A stretch of 64,000 bases of DNA from Pseudomonadota bacterium (lineage in GTDB: Bacteria; Myxococcota; Myxococcia; Myxococcales; Myxococcaceae), in contig JAFAFL010000006.1 in NCBI GenBank assembly GCA_023423535.1, positions 102,176 to 166,175 on the forward strand. The letters run 5' to 3'. This document shows, in pieces, positions 1 to 7,911 of this stretch (positions within the stretch are counted from its first letter, which is position 1; each line of letters opens with the position of its first letter). The position numbers and the translations under genes are program-made. The notes beneath the pieces were generated by a model. The model ran no database searches and was not told the DNA's origin. It saw nothing but the letters and a program-made list of their open reading frames with translations.

Positions 1-1171
1 CGGCGCAGAGCGTTTCGATGCAGGCGAGCTCCTCCTCGGTGTCGCGGCCGAAGACGTTGATCGCCAGCACCGGGTCGAAGCCGAACGCGCGCACGTTGGC
101 CACGTGGCGGTCCACGTTGACCATGCCGCGTTGGAGCGCGGCGCGGACGTCCTTCCCGGTGGCGGAGAGCTCGGTGTCACCGCCGTGGTGCCGCAGCGCG
201 CGCGCCGTCACCACCACCACCACCGCGCGAGGCCACAGCCCGGAGGCGCGGCACTTGAGGTCGAAGAACTTCTCCATCCCCAGCTCGGTCGCGAAGCCGG
301 CCTCGGTGACGACGTAGTCCGACAGCGCGAGCGCCGAGCGGGTGGCGATCACGCTGTTGCAGCCGTGGGCGATGTTCGCGAACGGGCCGCCGTGCAGCAG
401 CGCGGGCACGCCCTCCTGGCTCTGCACGAGGTTCGGCAGCAGCGCGTCGCGCAGCGTGGCCGCCATGGGACCCACCGCGCCGAGATCCGCGGCGGTGACC
501 GGCGCCTCCTTCGTCTCCGGACCGCCGAAGCCCACCACCAGCCGAGCGAGCCGCGCCTTCAGATCCGCGATGCCCGTGGAGAGGCAGAGCAGCGCCATGA
601 TCTCGGACGCGGCGGTGATGTCGAAGGCGCCCTGGCGCGGGAGGCCGTCCATCGTGCCGCCGAGGCCGAGCACCACGTTGCGCAATGACCGGTCGTTCAC
701 GTCGAGCACGCGCCGCCAGGTCACGCGGCGCACGTCCGGCGCGCCCTTGAGGTTGAAGTGCAGCGCGTTGTCCACCATCGCCGCGAGGAGGTTGTTCGCC
801 GCGGTGATCGCGTGCAGGTCGCCGGTGAAGTGGAGGTTGATGTCGGTGGAGGGGTCGACGGTCGCGCGGCCTCCGCCGGTGCCTCCGCCCTTCACGCCGA
901 AGACCGGTCCCATCGACGGTTCGCGCAGCGCGAGCATCGCCCGCCGGCCCGCCTTCGCCAGCCCCTGCGCGAGGCCGATGGAGACCGTCGTCTTGCCCTC
1001 GCCGTGTTTCGTCGGGGTCAGCGCGGTGACGAGGATCAACGAGCCGCGCGGCGGTGCGTTGCCGAGGCGCTTCACCAGCGGGTGGCTCAGCTTCGCCATC
1101 CGGTGGCCGTAGGGCAGCAGGTCGTCGACAGACAGATCGAGGGTGCGGGCGAGGTCGGGCAGAGAGCGCAT
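1..1171 (-). CDS. fhs: Formate-tetrahydrofolate ligase (C-terminus cut by window edge)
   Basis: This enzyme makes 10-formyltetrahydrofolate from formate, THF and ATP in cytosolic one-carbon metabolism. About 390 N-terminal residues are present out of the usual 550 or so; the rest lies beyond the left edge. Visible signatures are the P-loop-like stretch TPTKHGEGKTT near residue 53, the following LREPSMGPVFGVKGGGTGGG, HFTGDLHAITAANN, and GGPFANIAHGCNS further on, all characteristic of the FTHFS family. The chosen ATG gives an N-terminus running into YGHRMAKL, which fits the family; an in-frame GTG 42 bases upstream (1213) is possible but adds residues that do not resemble it. It follows the GNAT gene on the same strand after a gap of about 117 bases. 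Confidence 0.95.
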   Translation of the reverse strand, partial: MRSLPDLARTLDLSVDDLLPYGHRMAKLSHPLVKRLGNAPPRGSLILVTALTPTKHGEGKTTVSIGLAQGLAKAGRRAMLALREPSMGPVFGVKGGGTGGGRATVDPSTDINLHFTGDLHAITAANNLLAAMVDNALHFNLKGAPDVRRVTWRRVLDVNDRSLRNVVLGLGGTMDGLPRQGAFDITAASEIMALLCLSTGIADLKARLARLVVGFGGPETKEAPVTAADLGAVGPMAATLRDALLPNLVQSQEGVPALLHGGPFANIAHGCNSVIATRSALALSDYVVTEAGFATELGMEKFFDLKCRASGLWPRAVVVVVTARALRHHGGDTELSATGKDVRAALQRGMVNVDRHVANVRAFGFDPVLAINVFGRDTEEELACIETLCA

Positions 1172-1288
1172 GCAGCCGCGTGCCCGTGCAACAAGCAGCC
1201 CATCGGCGCTCACCCGGTCGCGCGCGCGGGCGGAACGCAGGTCGTGCGCGTCAGGCGCGAGGTCCGCAGAAACTGCGCGTTCCCTCCC

Positions 1289-2002
1289 TCACGCGGGCAC
1301 GCCGGCTTCGCTGAGGTCTTCCTCTTCGGCGCGCTCGTGGAGGCGGTGCATCATGTAGCGGAAGATCTCGCTGCGGTAGGGATCGCGGACCCGGTAGGCG
1401 CGGCGCCAGACGGCCTCGATGAGCTCGGCGATCTCGTGCGCAGGCAGGACCCGGCGCGGGTCGGCGACGGGCTCCCGGTAGAGCGTGTAGTGGCCCTCGC
1501 TGCCGCGCGACATCCAGGGATGGAAGTAGGGCGTGTCGAACGGGACCGCGCGTCCGCTCTGCACGAGGCGGCGAAGCCAGGGACTGTCGCTCTCGACCTC
1601 GCCCAGCACCGCGGAGAGGTCCTCGCCATGCGTCGCGAGGGCCTCGTGCCGGAACGCGTCCACGAGCCGCTCGCGCAGGCGTTGGCCGAGCCCGCCGCTG
1701 CGGTGATCCTCGTGCACCGCGAGGTACGCCACGAAGCCGGCGTTGACGTCCGCGAGATACGCGCCCGCCGCCGCCGCCACCGGCGTCTGCGAGTCGCCGT
1801 CCACCACCGCGAGCAGATGGTAGCGCCCACCCTTTGCCTCGCCTCGGCGTGACTCCTCCAGCTCGGCGAGGAGGAAGCGCGTCGGGTGCACGTCCCAGAT
1901 CGCGTCCTGGATGAGCGAGATGGCGCGCCGTGCGAGCGGTGCGCGCTCGTCCGTCACGTCGACGATCCTCAGCTGCTGACTCTCCATTTCGGCCGCGCTC
2001 AC
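1289..2002 (-). CDS. GNAT-family N-acetyltransferase
   Basis: A 237-residue protein with a GNAT acetyl-CoA binding core. Motif A is visible around residues 93-113 as AYLAVHEDHRSGGLGQRLRE, with the R-x-x-G-x-G pyrophosphate loop (RSGGLG). The C-terminal third (HPWMSRGSEGHYTLYREP onward) is not part of the minimal fold and probably shapes the acceptor site; the acceptor is unknown. It starts at a GTG that overlaps the TGA of the upstream amidohydrolase gene by four bases (GTGA), so the two are translationally coupled and probably serve the same small-molecule pathway. Confidence 0.8.
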   Translation of the reverse strand: MSAAEMESQQLRIVDVTDERAPLARRAISLIQDAIWDVHPTRFLLAELEESRRGEAKGGRYHLLAVVDGDSQTPVAAAAGAYLADVNAGFVAYLAVHEDHRSGGLGQRLRERLVDAFRHEALATHGEDLSAVLGEVESDSPWLRRLVQSGRAVPFDTPYFHPWMSRGSEGHYTLYREPVADPRRVLPAHEIAELIEAVWRRAYRVRDPYRSEIFRYMMHRLHERAEEEDLSEAGVPA

Positions 2003-2838
2003 GCGTGCCTCCCCTGTTCATCTGCGTGGTGCAGCACCGCCTCGTCGATCCCGAAGACGCGCGCTGCGTTGCGCCACATGAGGCCCTCGCGCTCGGCCTC
2101 GGTGAGGTCGAGCTGCTGAACGAACCGCACGTAGCTGGTGACGTCGGCGATGGGCCAGTCGCTCCCGAACATGAGCTTGTCCGGGTCGTTGATGTACGCG
2201 ATGGCCTCGTTGACCTTCCGCACGAGCACCGGCTGGAAGCGCTCGTCGAACGCGCCGAGGGTCAGGCCCGAGATGTCGGTGACGACGTTCGGGTTCTTGT
2301 AGACGACCTCCATCGTGTCCGCGAACCAGGGGTTACCCAGGTGGCAGATGACGAAGGTCACGTCGCGGAACTGCACTGCGACTTCGTCCACCTCCAGCGG
2401 GTGCGCGTACTTGACGCGGCCGTGCGGCGAGTAGGTGTCTCCGGTGTGGATGACCACCGGCACGCGGTACTCCCTCGCCAGCGCGTACACGCCGTAGACC
2501 GCGGGGTCGTGGACGAAGAACGGCTCGTAGCCCGGGTAGAGCTTGATGCCCTTGATGCGGCGCTCCTGAAGCAGAGCCTGGAGTTCCTCGAGTTCGGCCG
2601 CGCGTTCGGCGCCGTAACGCCATCCCGCGACCACGCCGATCCGTGGGTCCTCGTCCGCCAGGCGGGTGATCGCCCGGGCGCTCGGCCGGTCGTCGTTCAC
2701 GAGGTAGGAGGAGAGGACCAGCGCGTAGTCCACGCCGTTCTCATCCATCGCCGCCCGGAGCTGCGCGTAGCGCTCCGCCAGCGTTGCCGGGGCGTCCGGT
2801 CCGTACCGGTTCAGGTGCGTGTGACAGTCGACGAGCAT
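1999..2838 (-). CDS. Amidohydrolase-2-type metal-dependent hydrolase
   Basis: A TIM-barrel hydrolase of the amidohydrolase/decarboxylase superfamily, about 279 residues. Metal-ligand and catalytic signatures appear in the expected order: DCHTHLN at the extreme N-terminus (D-x-H-x-H), VVIHTGD, VICHLGN, and FGSDWP near the C-terminus. The reading frame extends upstream, but the ATG giving MLVDCHTHLN is preferred because the first beta strand of the family begins there. The substrate cannot be read from the sequence. The gene overlaps the downstream acetyltransferase by four bases, suggesting a two-step modification and hydrolysis unit. It lacks a signal peptide, so it is cytosolic. Confidence 0.85.
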   Translation of the reverse strand: MLVDCHTHLNRYGPDAPATLAERYAQLRAAMDENGVDYALVLSSYLVNDDRPSARAITRLADEDPRIGVVAGWRYGAERAAELEELQALLQERRIKGIKLYPGYEPFFVHDPAVYGVYALAREYRVPVVIHTGDTYSPHGRVKYAHPLEVDEVAVQFRDVTFVICHLGNPWFADTMEVVYKNPNVVTDISGLTLGAFDERFQPVLVRKVNEAIAYINDPDKLMFGSDWPIADVTSYVRFVQQLDLTEAEREGLMWRNAARVFGIDEAVLHHADEQGRHA

Positions 2839-2951
2839 GCGGTGCCCGCTGTGGCGGTGCGCCCCAAACATGGGCATCCGCTCCGCCGCCTGCACGACGT
2901 GCAGCGTTCGACAAAAGGACCGACGTTGAAGCGGACGTCAGCCGCGCTGCG

Positions 2952-3638
2952 TCAGCACCGCGTTCCCAGCGCGCGCTGCAGCTCGCCGAACGGATCGACG
3001 ATCGCGCTCACCGCGCGGTGGTGCCCGAACGCGCGCAGCAGCTGGTAGCGCAGCTCGCCGAACGCGAGGCCGGACAGCGGCGTCCACACCAGATCGACCG
3101 CGCTCGGACGCTGGTGGAAGGACTCGATGCCGTACTCCCAGATCGTCGAGGCCGCAGCCGCCGCGCCGAACGACGCGAGCGGGCCGTGACCGCAGCGACG
3201 CGTGCGCAGATAGACCTCGGAACCGAAGAGGCCGTGGCCCACTCCGTTGACGAGCCAGGGGTCGCCGTCGCTCTCGATCAGCGGCATGTCCGAATGAAAC
3301 TCCGGTGCCTGCCGCCAGTTCTCGCGCGCCGCACTCCACGCGCGGTCGGGCGGGAGCGGCGCGAACGCTTCCGGCCAGCGCAGCGACAGCGACAGCCGCA
3401 TCGCGCCCATCAACGCCGCGGTGTGCGCGAGCGGGATCACGTGCGAGTGGCCGAGGTCTTCGACGGGCTCCACCACAGCCGGCGTCAGCGGGAGCGGCAC
3501 CGGCACAGGCACCGCGGAGTCGGAGACGACGTCCGCCGCCGTTTCGGTCGGAGCGACGGCGACGGCTGCGGGAGCGTCGTCGGTGACGGCACCGGTCGCG
3601 CCGGTGGCGACGGTCACTGCGAGGGCGAACGCGAGCAT
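2952..3638 (-). CDS. DUF3943-like envelope protein
   Basis: A 228-residue exported protein. The N-terminus (MLAFALAVTVATGATGAV) looks like a signal peptide and is followed by a low-complexity Pro/Val/Ala stretch. The core carries features of the DUF3943 family: NGVGHGLFGSEVYLRTRRCG, ASTIWEYGIESF, and PSAVDLVWTPLSGLAFGELRY. Proteins of this family are thought to sit in or near the outer membrane; no function is established. The frame is open well upstream, but the upstream part is arginine-rich shadow sequence, so the ATG at the signal peptide was chosen. It lies downstream of the TonB-like gene. Confidence 0.75.
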   Translation of the reverse strand: MLAFALAVTVATGATGAVTDDAPAAVAVAPTETAADVVSDSAVPVPVPLPLTPAVVEPVEDLGHSHVIPLAHTAALMGAMRLSLSLRWPEAFAPLPPDRAWSAARENWRQAPEFHSDMPLIESDGDPWLVNGVGHGLFGSEVYLRTRRCGHGPLASFGAAAAASTIWEYGIESFHQRPSAVDLVWTPLSGLAFGELRYQLLRAFGHHRAVSAIVDPFGELQRALGTRC

Positions 3639-3721
3639 GTGCGGCCGAGAACGTGCCACGGGTCCGAGGCCTTCACCCGACCGAACGGGCCGAGCCACCT
3701 CGCCTGGACACCGGGCGGGCT

Positions 3722-5041
3722 TCAGTAGAGGCGCAGCAGCGTGGCGCGGACCTCGAACTTCGGATCGCGCACGTCCACGATGTAGATGTCGCCGGTCACC
3801 TCGTCGAACGCGCCGCCCGCGAAGAGCGAGCCGAGGCCCATCGCCGCGATGTACGCCGCGTCGCCCGCGTCGTTGACGTCCATCTGCCGGAGCTTCTTGC
3901 GGAAGTTGTAGCGCCCGCGGAACTCCCACGTGGTGCGCACGCCATGAGGGTTTCGCGCGGCAACGTGGTCCGGCATCCCCTCGAGCGGGTTCATGCCCTG
4001 CGCGATGCGCTGGATGTGCGCGTCGAAGAGGGGATCGCCGGAGGAGCGCGCGATGACCAGCCCGGTGACGCGGCCCGCTGCGTCCTGCACCAGCTCGACG
4101 ATCACCACCAGCTCGCCCGCGCCGAAGCGCCGCGCCAGCTCCTGCACCCGCGCGTACTGATCCGCCGTCGCCGCCGCGAGCTGATGGCCGCGGTTCGGAT
4201 CCGGAACGTCGAGGTGGTTGCGCTGGTCGCCGAGCCCCTCCGGCATGATCGGTGAGCCGGTCGCGCCGTACTGCTGCAGGTTGAGCTTGTAGCCCTCGAC
4301 CACGCGCTGCAGTCCCTGCTTCACGTCGATCGTCAGCGGGCGCTCCACCTGCGCGAGGCGCTCCAGCTCGTTGCCCAGCTCGCGGAAGTAGTCGTCGGTG
4401 GCGCCGTTGCGCACGCGCAGCGTGGCGAGGTCATCCTTTGCCCAGCCGTCCACGCGCGCCATCGCCTCGCGTGCCCGTCCTTCTGCCTGCGCACGCCGCG
4501 TGGCCTCGTCAGGAGGCCCATCGTTCGCCACCGTCCGGCCGGTGGAGCCCAGCCAGCTTCCCGGTGCGTCCTGAGAGGAGGTCCCTCGCGTCCGGGGTCC
4601 GCCGACGATGAAGTGCCCCCGCGGCACGAGCGACTCGAGCCTCGGGGGAGGCGCCTCTTCAGGCGGCGGCGTGGACGAGGAGGACTCGGCGACGGCTTCC
4701 GGGGGCTGCTCGCTGGGGAGCGTGGGAGGACCACCGGGTTCGTCCGCCTCTTTCCGTTTCGGCGCCGGCTGCGGCGCGCGCCGCTCACGCTTCACCGCAG
4801 AAGGTGAAGCCGCGGCAGGCGCAGCGGGGGAGGGCGTTGCCCTCTCGAAGTCCAGCTCCACGAACTCCAGCTCGATCGGCGGAGGTTGGACCTCGTCATC
4901 CTCAGCGACGACGTGCGCACCGGAGGGGTCGCTCGAATGAACCGCCCACACGAAGAGCGTCGCGTGCACGAACACGGAGAGCAGCACCGCCAGGGAGAGG
5001 CGGTGGCTGCGGAGCCGGGCGCGTACGGAAGGGCGGGACAT
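3722..5041 (-). CDS. TonB-like inner-membrane energy transducer
   Basis: A 439-residue protein with a short cytoplasmic N-terminus, one membrane anchor at about residues 16-36 (LSLAVLLSVFVHATLFVWAV), a long Pro/Ala/Glu-rich spacer that could span the periplasm, and a C-terminal globular part. The segment GELVVIVELVQDAAGRVTGLVIARSSGDPLFD resembles the TonB C-terminal fold, including the G-x-V-x-x-x-x-V-x-x-S-S-G pattern. The last 60 residues are extra. The ATG is preferred to an in-frame TTG at 5077. Neighbours are DUF4230 upstream and DUF3943 downstream, so this is an envelope gene set. No ExbB or ExbD gene is adjacent. Confidence 0.7.
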   Translation of the reverse strand: MSRPSVRARLRSHRLSLAVLLSVFVHATLFVWAVHSSDPSGAHVVAEDDEVQPPPIELEFVELDFERATPSPAAPAAASPSAVKRERRAPQPAPKRKEADEPGGPPTLPSEQPPEAVAESSSSTPPPEEAPPPRLESLVPRGHFIVGGPRTRGTSSQDAPGSWLGSTGRTVANDGPPDEATRRAQAEGRAREAMARVDGWAKDDLATLRVRNGATDDYFRELGNELERLAQVERPLTIDVKQGLQRVVEGYKLNLQQYGATGSPIMPEGLGDQRNHLDVPDPNRGHQLAAATADQYARVQELARRFGAGELVVIVELVQDAAGRVTGLVIARSSGDPLFDAHIQRIAQGMNPLEGMPDHVAARNPHGVRTTWEFRGRYNFRKKLRQMDVNDAGDAAYIAAMGLGSLFAGGAFDEVTGDIYIVDVRDPKFEVRATLLRLY

Positions 5042-5107
5042 CGCCCCGAGTTTCCGCCGTCGCTGCCCGCTCGGCAACGAGACTCCCAGGGCTGTGCGCG
5101 GGCGACG

Positions 5108-5737
5108 TCAGCCTGCAGGCGGAGCGTCGGCTCGGAGCGCGGGTGAATCGAGGAAGATGACCTCCCGGAACCCGAGCTGGAACAGCAGTCCGCGCAGCGC
5201 CTGTTCCGCCGACAAGCGAGCACGTTCGCGCAGGCGCTGATCGCCGGAGACCTCGCGGGCAAAGGCCTCCTTCGCGCGGTCGAACAGCTGCGACGTCTCC
5301 TCCGAATCGAGGTTCGAGCCGATGAACTCGGTCTCGCCGGGCAGCAGTCTCACCTGCACGTCGAGCGGCGGGAGCGTCACCTCCACGCGCCGTCCGTTCA
5401 CGCGGAGCGCCTCCTGTCCGAGACGCTTCAGGTCCAGCCCGAGCGACACGTCGGCGAACACAATCGCGCGTCCCTGCGGCTTCCGCACCGCGTGGCGCAC
5501 CCAGGTGGCGAGGTCTCCCCACACCGAGTCGGAGGGCCTGGGATCCGGTTCGAAGGACACCTTGCGGTGCAGCCGCAGCTCCAACGTCTGGAGCCGTGCC
5601 ACCTCGCGAAGCTGCTCGATCACCACAGGTCCGTCCGGCGGCTTCGGCGCGCGCCCGTCCACGAGCGCCAGCGTGAGCACCGCGCCCGCGCAGAGCGCGA
5701 AGCCGCAGAGGAGGAGGGTGGCGAGGATCCGCTTCAC
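5108..5737 (-). CDS. DUF4230 membrane-anchored protein
   Basis: A 209-residue protein with an N-terminal membrane segment (residues 4-26, ILATLLLCGFALCAGAVLTLALV) and an extracytoplasmic domain. The pattern IEQLREVARLQTLELRLHRKVSFE, then GRAIVFADVSLGLDLKRL, and LPPLDVQVRLLPGETEFI matches the DUF4230 family, whose role is unknown. The gene begins 13 bases after the kinase stop codon, so the kinase, this protein and probably the TonB-like protein are co-transcribed. That context hints at envelope stress or signalling but does not prove it. Confidence 0.75.
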   Translation of the reverse strand: MKRILATLLLCGFALCAGAVLTLALVDGRAPKPPDGPVVIEQLREVARLQTLELRLHRKVSFEPDPRPSDSVWGDLATWVRHAVRKPQGRAIVFADVSLGLDLKRLGQEALRVNGRRVEVTLPPLDVQVRLLPGETEFIGSNLDSEETSQLFDRAKEAFAREVSGDQRLRERARLSAEQALRGLLFQLGFREVIFLDSPALRADAPPAG

Positions 5738-5750
5738 GAGACGCGCGGGA

Positions 5751-7742
5751 TCAGTCGAGGAGGTCGGCCTTCACCACGACGTCTGCGCCCGCGGAGACGC
5801 GCGCCTCGAGCCGCTTCTCGAGCCCCAGCTGCGGGTTCTTGAGGACGAAGCTGTGCGAGCCCGGCGGCAACACCACCGGATCGATCGGCGTGATGCCGAG
5901 GCTGCGCCCGCCGAGGAACACCTCTGCCCACGGGTTGACGCGGAGGATCACCCGGCCCGGCGCGGCGGTGGCCGGCGCGGTCGCGGCGGCGGCCACGACC
6001 ACCGGTGCCTGCGTCCGCGTGTTCTGGGCGGCGGCGCGGACGGTGCGCGTGCGGGGCGACTTCTCGCCGCGCTGCGCGTCGTCTCGGGCCGGCGCCACGG
6101 CCTCTGCCGCTTCGGCGACGGCGACAGTTCCGGCGGCCTCGACCGCTTCGGCGGTCTCTGCTTCAGCGTCGCCAGCGGCCTCGCCGGAAGACGAAGGAGC
6201 GGCATCGGCCACTGCGGCCGCCTGGACCGGAGCGGGCGCCGGCGCCTTCGGCTGCGCCTGCTGCACGTTGCGCTTCGCCGGAGCCGCAGCGGGAGCATCC
6301 GCCGGGGACGCGGGATCGGCGGCGACCGCCACGGCCAGCGTGGTCTCTCGGTCTGCCTTTCCGCCGGACAGCCAGGCGCCCGCGCCGGCCGCCAACAGCA
6401 GCGCGAGCACGGCCGCGGCGATGAGGGGGACGCGCGACTTCTTCGGAGGGGTCTCCTTGCCGCCGCCCTCGTCCACCTCGATGTCGAGGATCACCGCCGA
6501 GGGCAGATCCGCCTCGCGGACGCCCACCGCGAGCATCGGCGGCGGAGTCCCGGCAGGCAGCGCACCGCGGCTCGCCAGGGCCTCCTGCTCCTGACGCGCG
6601 GACAGGCTCCAGCGCGCGGCGGAGGGCGGGGGCGTGCGGACCGCCGAGCCGGTCTTCGAGGTCCCGGTGGTGGGGTTCTCGCCGTTGCCGTTGCCATGGC
6701 CGGTCCCGGTCCCGGAGCTGTTGCCGGTGCCCGTGGCGCCGCCGGGCACGGTGGCGGGGGGCCGGCTTCCGGACGGCGTGCGCGCGCCGACGGAGTGCGG
6801 CAGGCGGCTCGCGGCCTCCTCGGGGAAGAGCTCCTTCAGCATCCCGCCGATGTGCGCGGCGGTCAGCGTCTGCCCGGTGGAGTGAATGTACGCCTCGAGT
6901 GCGACGGACATGTCCTCCGCGGTCTGGAAGCGGTCCGCCGGGTGCCGGGCGATGGCGCGCATCACCACCGCCTCCAGCTCCGGCGGCACGTGCGGGCTGT
7001 ACGCGCGCAGCGGCGGGGCGGAGTCCTGGAGGATGGCCCGCATCAGTCCCGGCTCGGTGGAGGACTGGAAGGGCCGCACGCCGCCGGTGAGCAGCTCGTA
7101 GAGCACCACGCCCATCGCGTACACGTCGGTGCGCCCGTCGAGCGGCGCCGCGGTCAGCTGCTCCGGCGGCATGTACGCGAACTTGCCCTTCACGGCGCCC
7201 GCGCGGGTGGTGGAGACGGTGCCCGCTGCCTTGGCGATGCCGAAGTCCACCACCTTGGTGACCCCGTTGAAGCCCACCAGCAGGTTGTCCGGGCTCACGT
7301 CGCGGTGGACGATCTCCAGCGGCGCGCCCTCGTCGTCGCGCAGGCCGTGGGCGTAGTGCAGGCCCTGCAGCGCCTGGGAGCAGAGCCGCGCGGCGATCGC
7401 CGGCGGGAACGGGCACTCGAGCTCCACCAGCCGCTGGCGGATGCGCCGCAGGCTGCAGCCGTGGATGTACTCCATGGCGATGAACCAGGTGCCGTCCGCC
7501 TCGCCGAGCTCGAAGATCTGCACCACGTTCGGGTGCTCGAGCCCTGCGGCGAGCCGCGCCTCGTTGAGGAACATCTCCACGAACGCGGGCTCCTGGGCGT
7601 ACGCCTTCAGGATCCGCTTGATCACCACGTTCTTCGAGAAGCCGGCCGGGCCCTCCTGGCGCGCGAGGAAAACCTCGCCCATCCCGCCCACTGCGAGCTG
7701 TGCGCCGAGCCGGTACTTCCCGAGCTGTCCTGCGGTCTCCAT
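5751..7742 (-). CDS. Membrane-anchored Ser/Thr protein kinase with C-terminal PEGA-like domain
   Basis: A 663-residue Hanks-type kinase of the kind abundant in myxobacteria. The kinase domain is at residues 8-280: glycine loop GGMGEVFLA, ATP-binding Lys42 in VVIKRILK, catalytic loop HRDVSPDN (His146-Asn153), DFG at 166-168, and MPPEQ as the APE equivalent. A Ser/Thr/Gly-rich linker (about 320-430) leads to one membrane segment at about 438-460, then an Ala/Pro-rich periplasmic spacer and a terminal PEGA-like beta domain (VILRVNPWAEVFLGGRSLG). The downstream partner DUF4230 starts 13 bases later. The upstream gene encodes an FHA-domain regulator, a plausible phosphopeptide reader for this kinase. 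A perfect inverted repeat lies just before the start codon. Confidence 0.92.
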   Translation of the reverse strand: METAGQLGKYRLGAQLAVGGMGEVFLARQEGPAGFSKNVVIKRILKAYAQEPAFVEMFLNEARLAAGLEHPNVVQIFELGEADGTWFIAMEYIHGCSLRRIRQRLVELECPFPPAIAARLCSQALQGLHYAHGLRDDEGAPLEIVHRDVSPDNLLVGFNGVTKVVDFGIAKAAGTVSTTRAGAVKGKFAYMPPEQLTAAPLDGRTDVYAMGVVLYELLTGGVRPFQSSTEPGLMRAILQDSAPPLRAYSPHVPPELEAVVMRAIARHPADRFQTAEDMSVALEAYIHSTGQTLTAAHIGGMLKELFPEEAASRLPHSVGARTPSGSRPPATVPGGATGTGNSSGTGTGHGNGNGENPTTGTSKTGSAVRTPPPSAARWSLSARQEQEALASRGALPAGTPPPMLAVGVREADLPSAVILDIEVDEGGGKETPPKKSRVPLIAAAVLALLLAAGAGAWLSGGKADRETTLAVAVAADPASPADAPAAAPAKRNVQQAQPKAPAPAPVQAAAVADAAPSSSGEAAGDAEAETAEAVEAAGTVAVAEAAEAVAPARDDAQRGEKSPRTRTVRAAAQNTRTQAPVVVAAAATAPATAAPGRVILRVNPWAEVFLGGRSLGITPIDPVVLPPGSHSFVLKNPQLGLEKRLEARVSAGADVVVKADLLD

Positions 7743-7751
7743 GACGCCTCG

Positions 7752-7780
7752 TTGAACAATGGCTCTGTCTCATTGTTCAA
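7752..7780 (-). promoter_or_regulatory. Perfect 10-bp inverted repeat upstream of the kinase gene
   Basis: TTGAACAATG and CATTGTTCAA are separated by nine bases and end ten bases before the kinase start codon. The surrounding sequence is AT-rich compared with the window, and the octamer GTCTTTGT occurs twice further upstream (7783-7790 and 7818-7825). This could be a repressor operator or a 5' leader hairpin next to the weak GAGGCG ribosome site. No good -35/-10 pair was found, so the mode of action is open. It could also help to terminate the upstream regulator transcript, although no T-run follows. Confidence 0.6.
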
Positions 7781-7911
7781 AGGTCTTTGTCTAGTCTGTC
7801 GAAATTGGATCAGTTGTTATGTCTTTGTTCGATTCCGCTGGCGCTGGTTCGGCGGCCCGCCCATCCGACGTCGCCCGACAGGTGGGTTCCAGCGCGGCGA
7901 CAAAGCTACGG

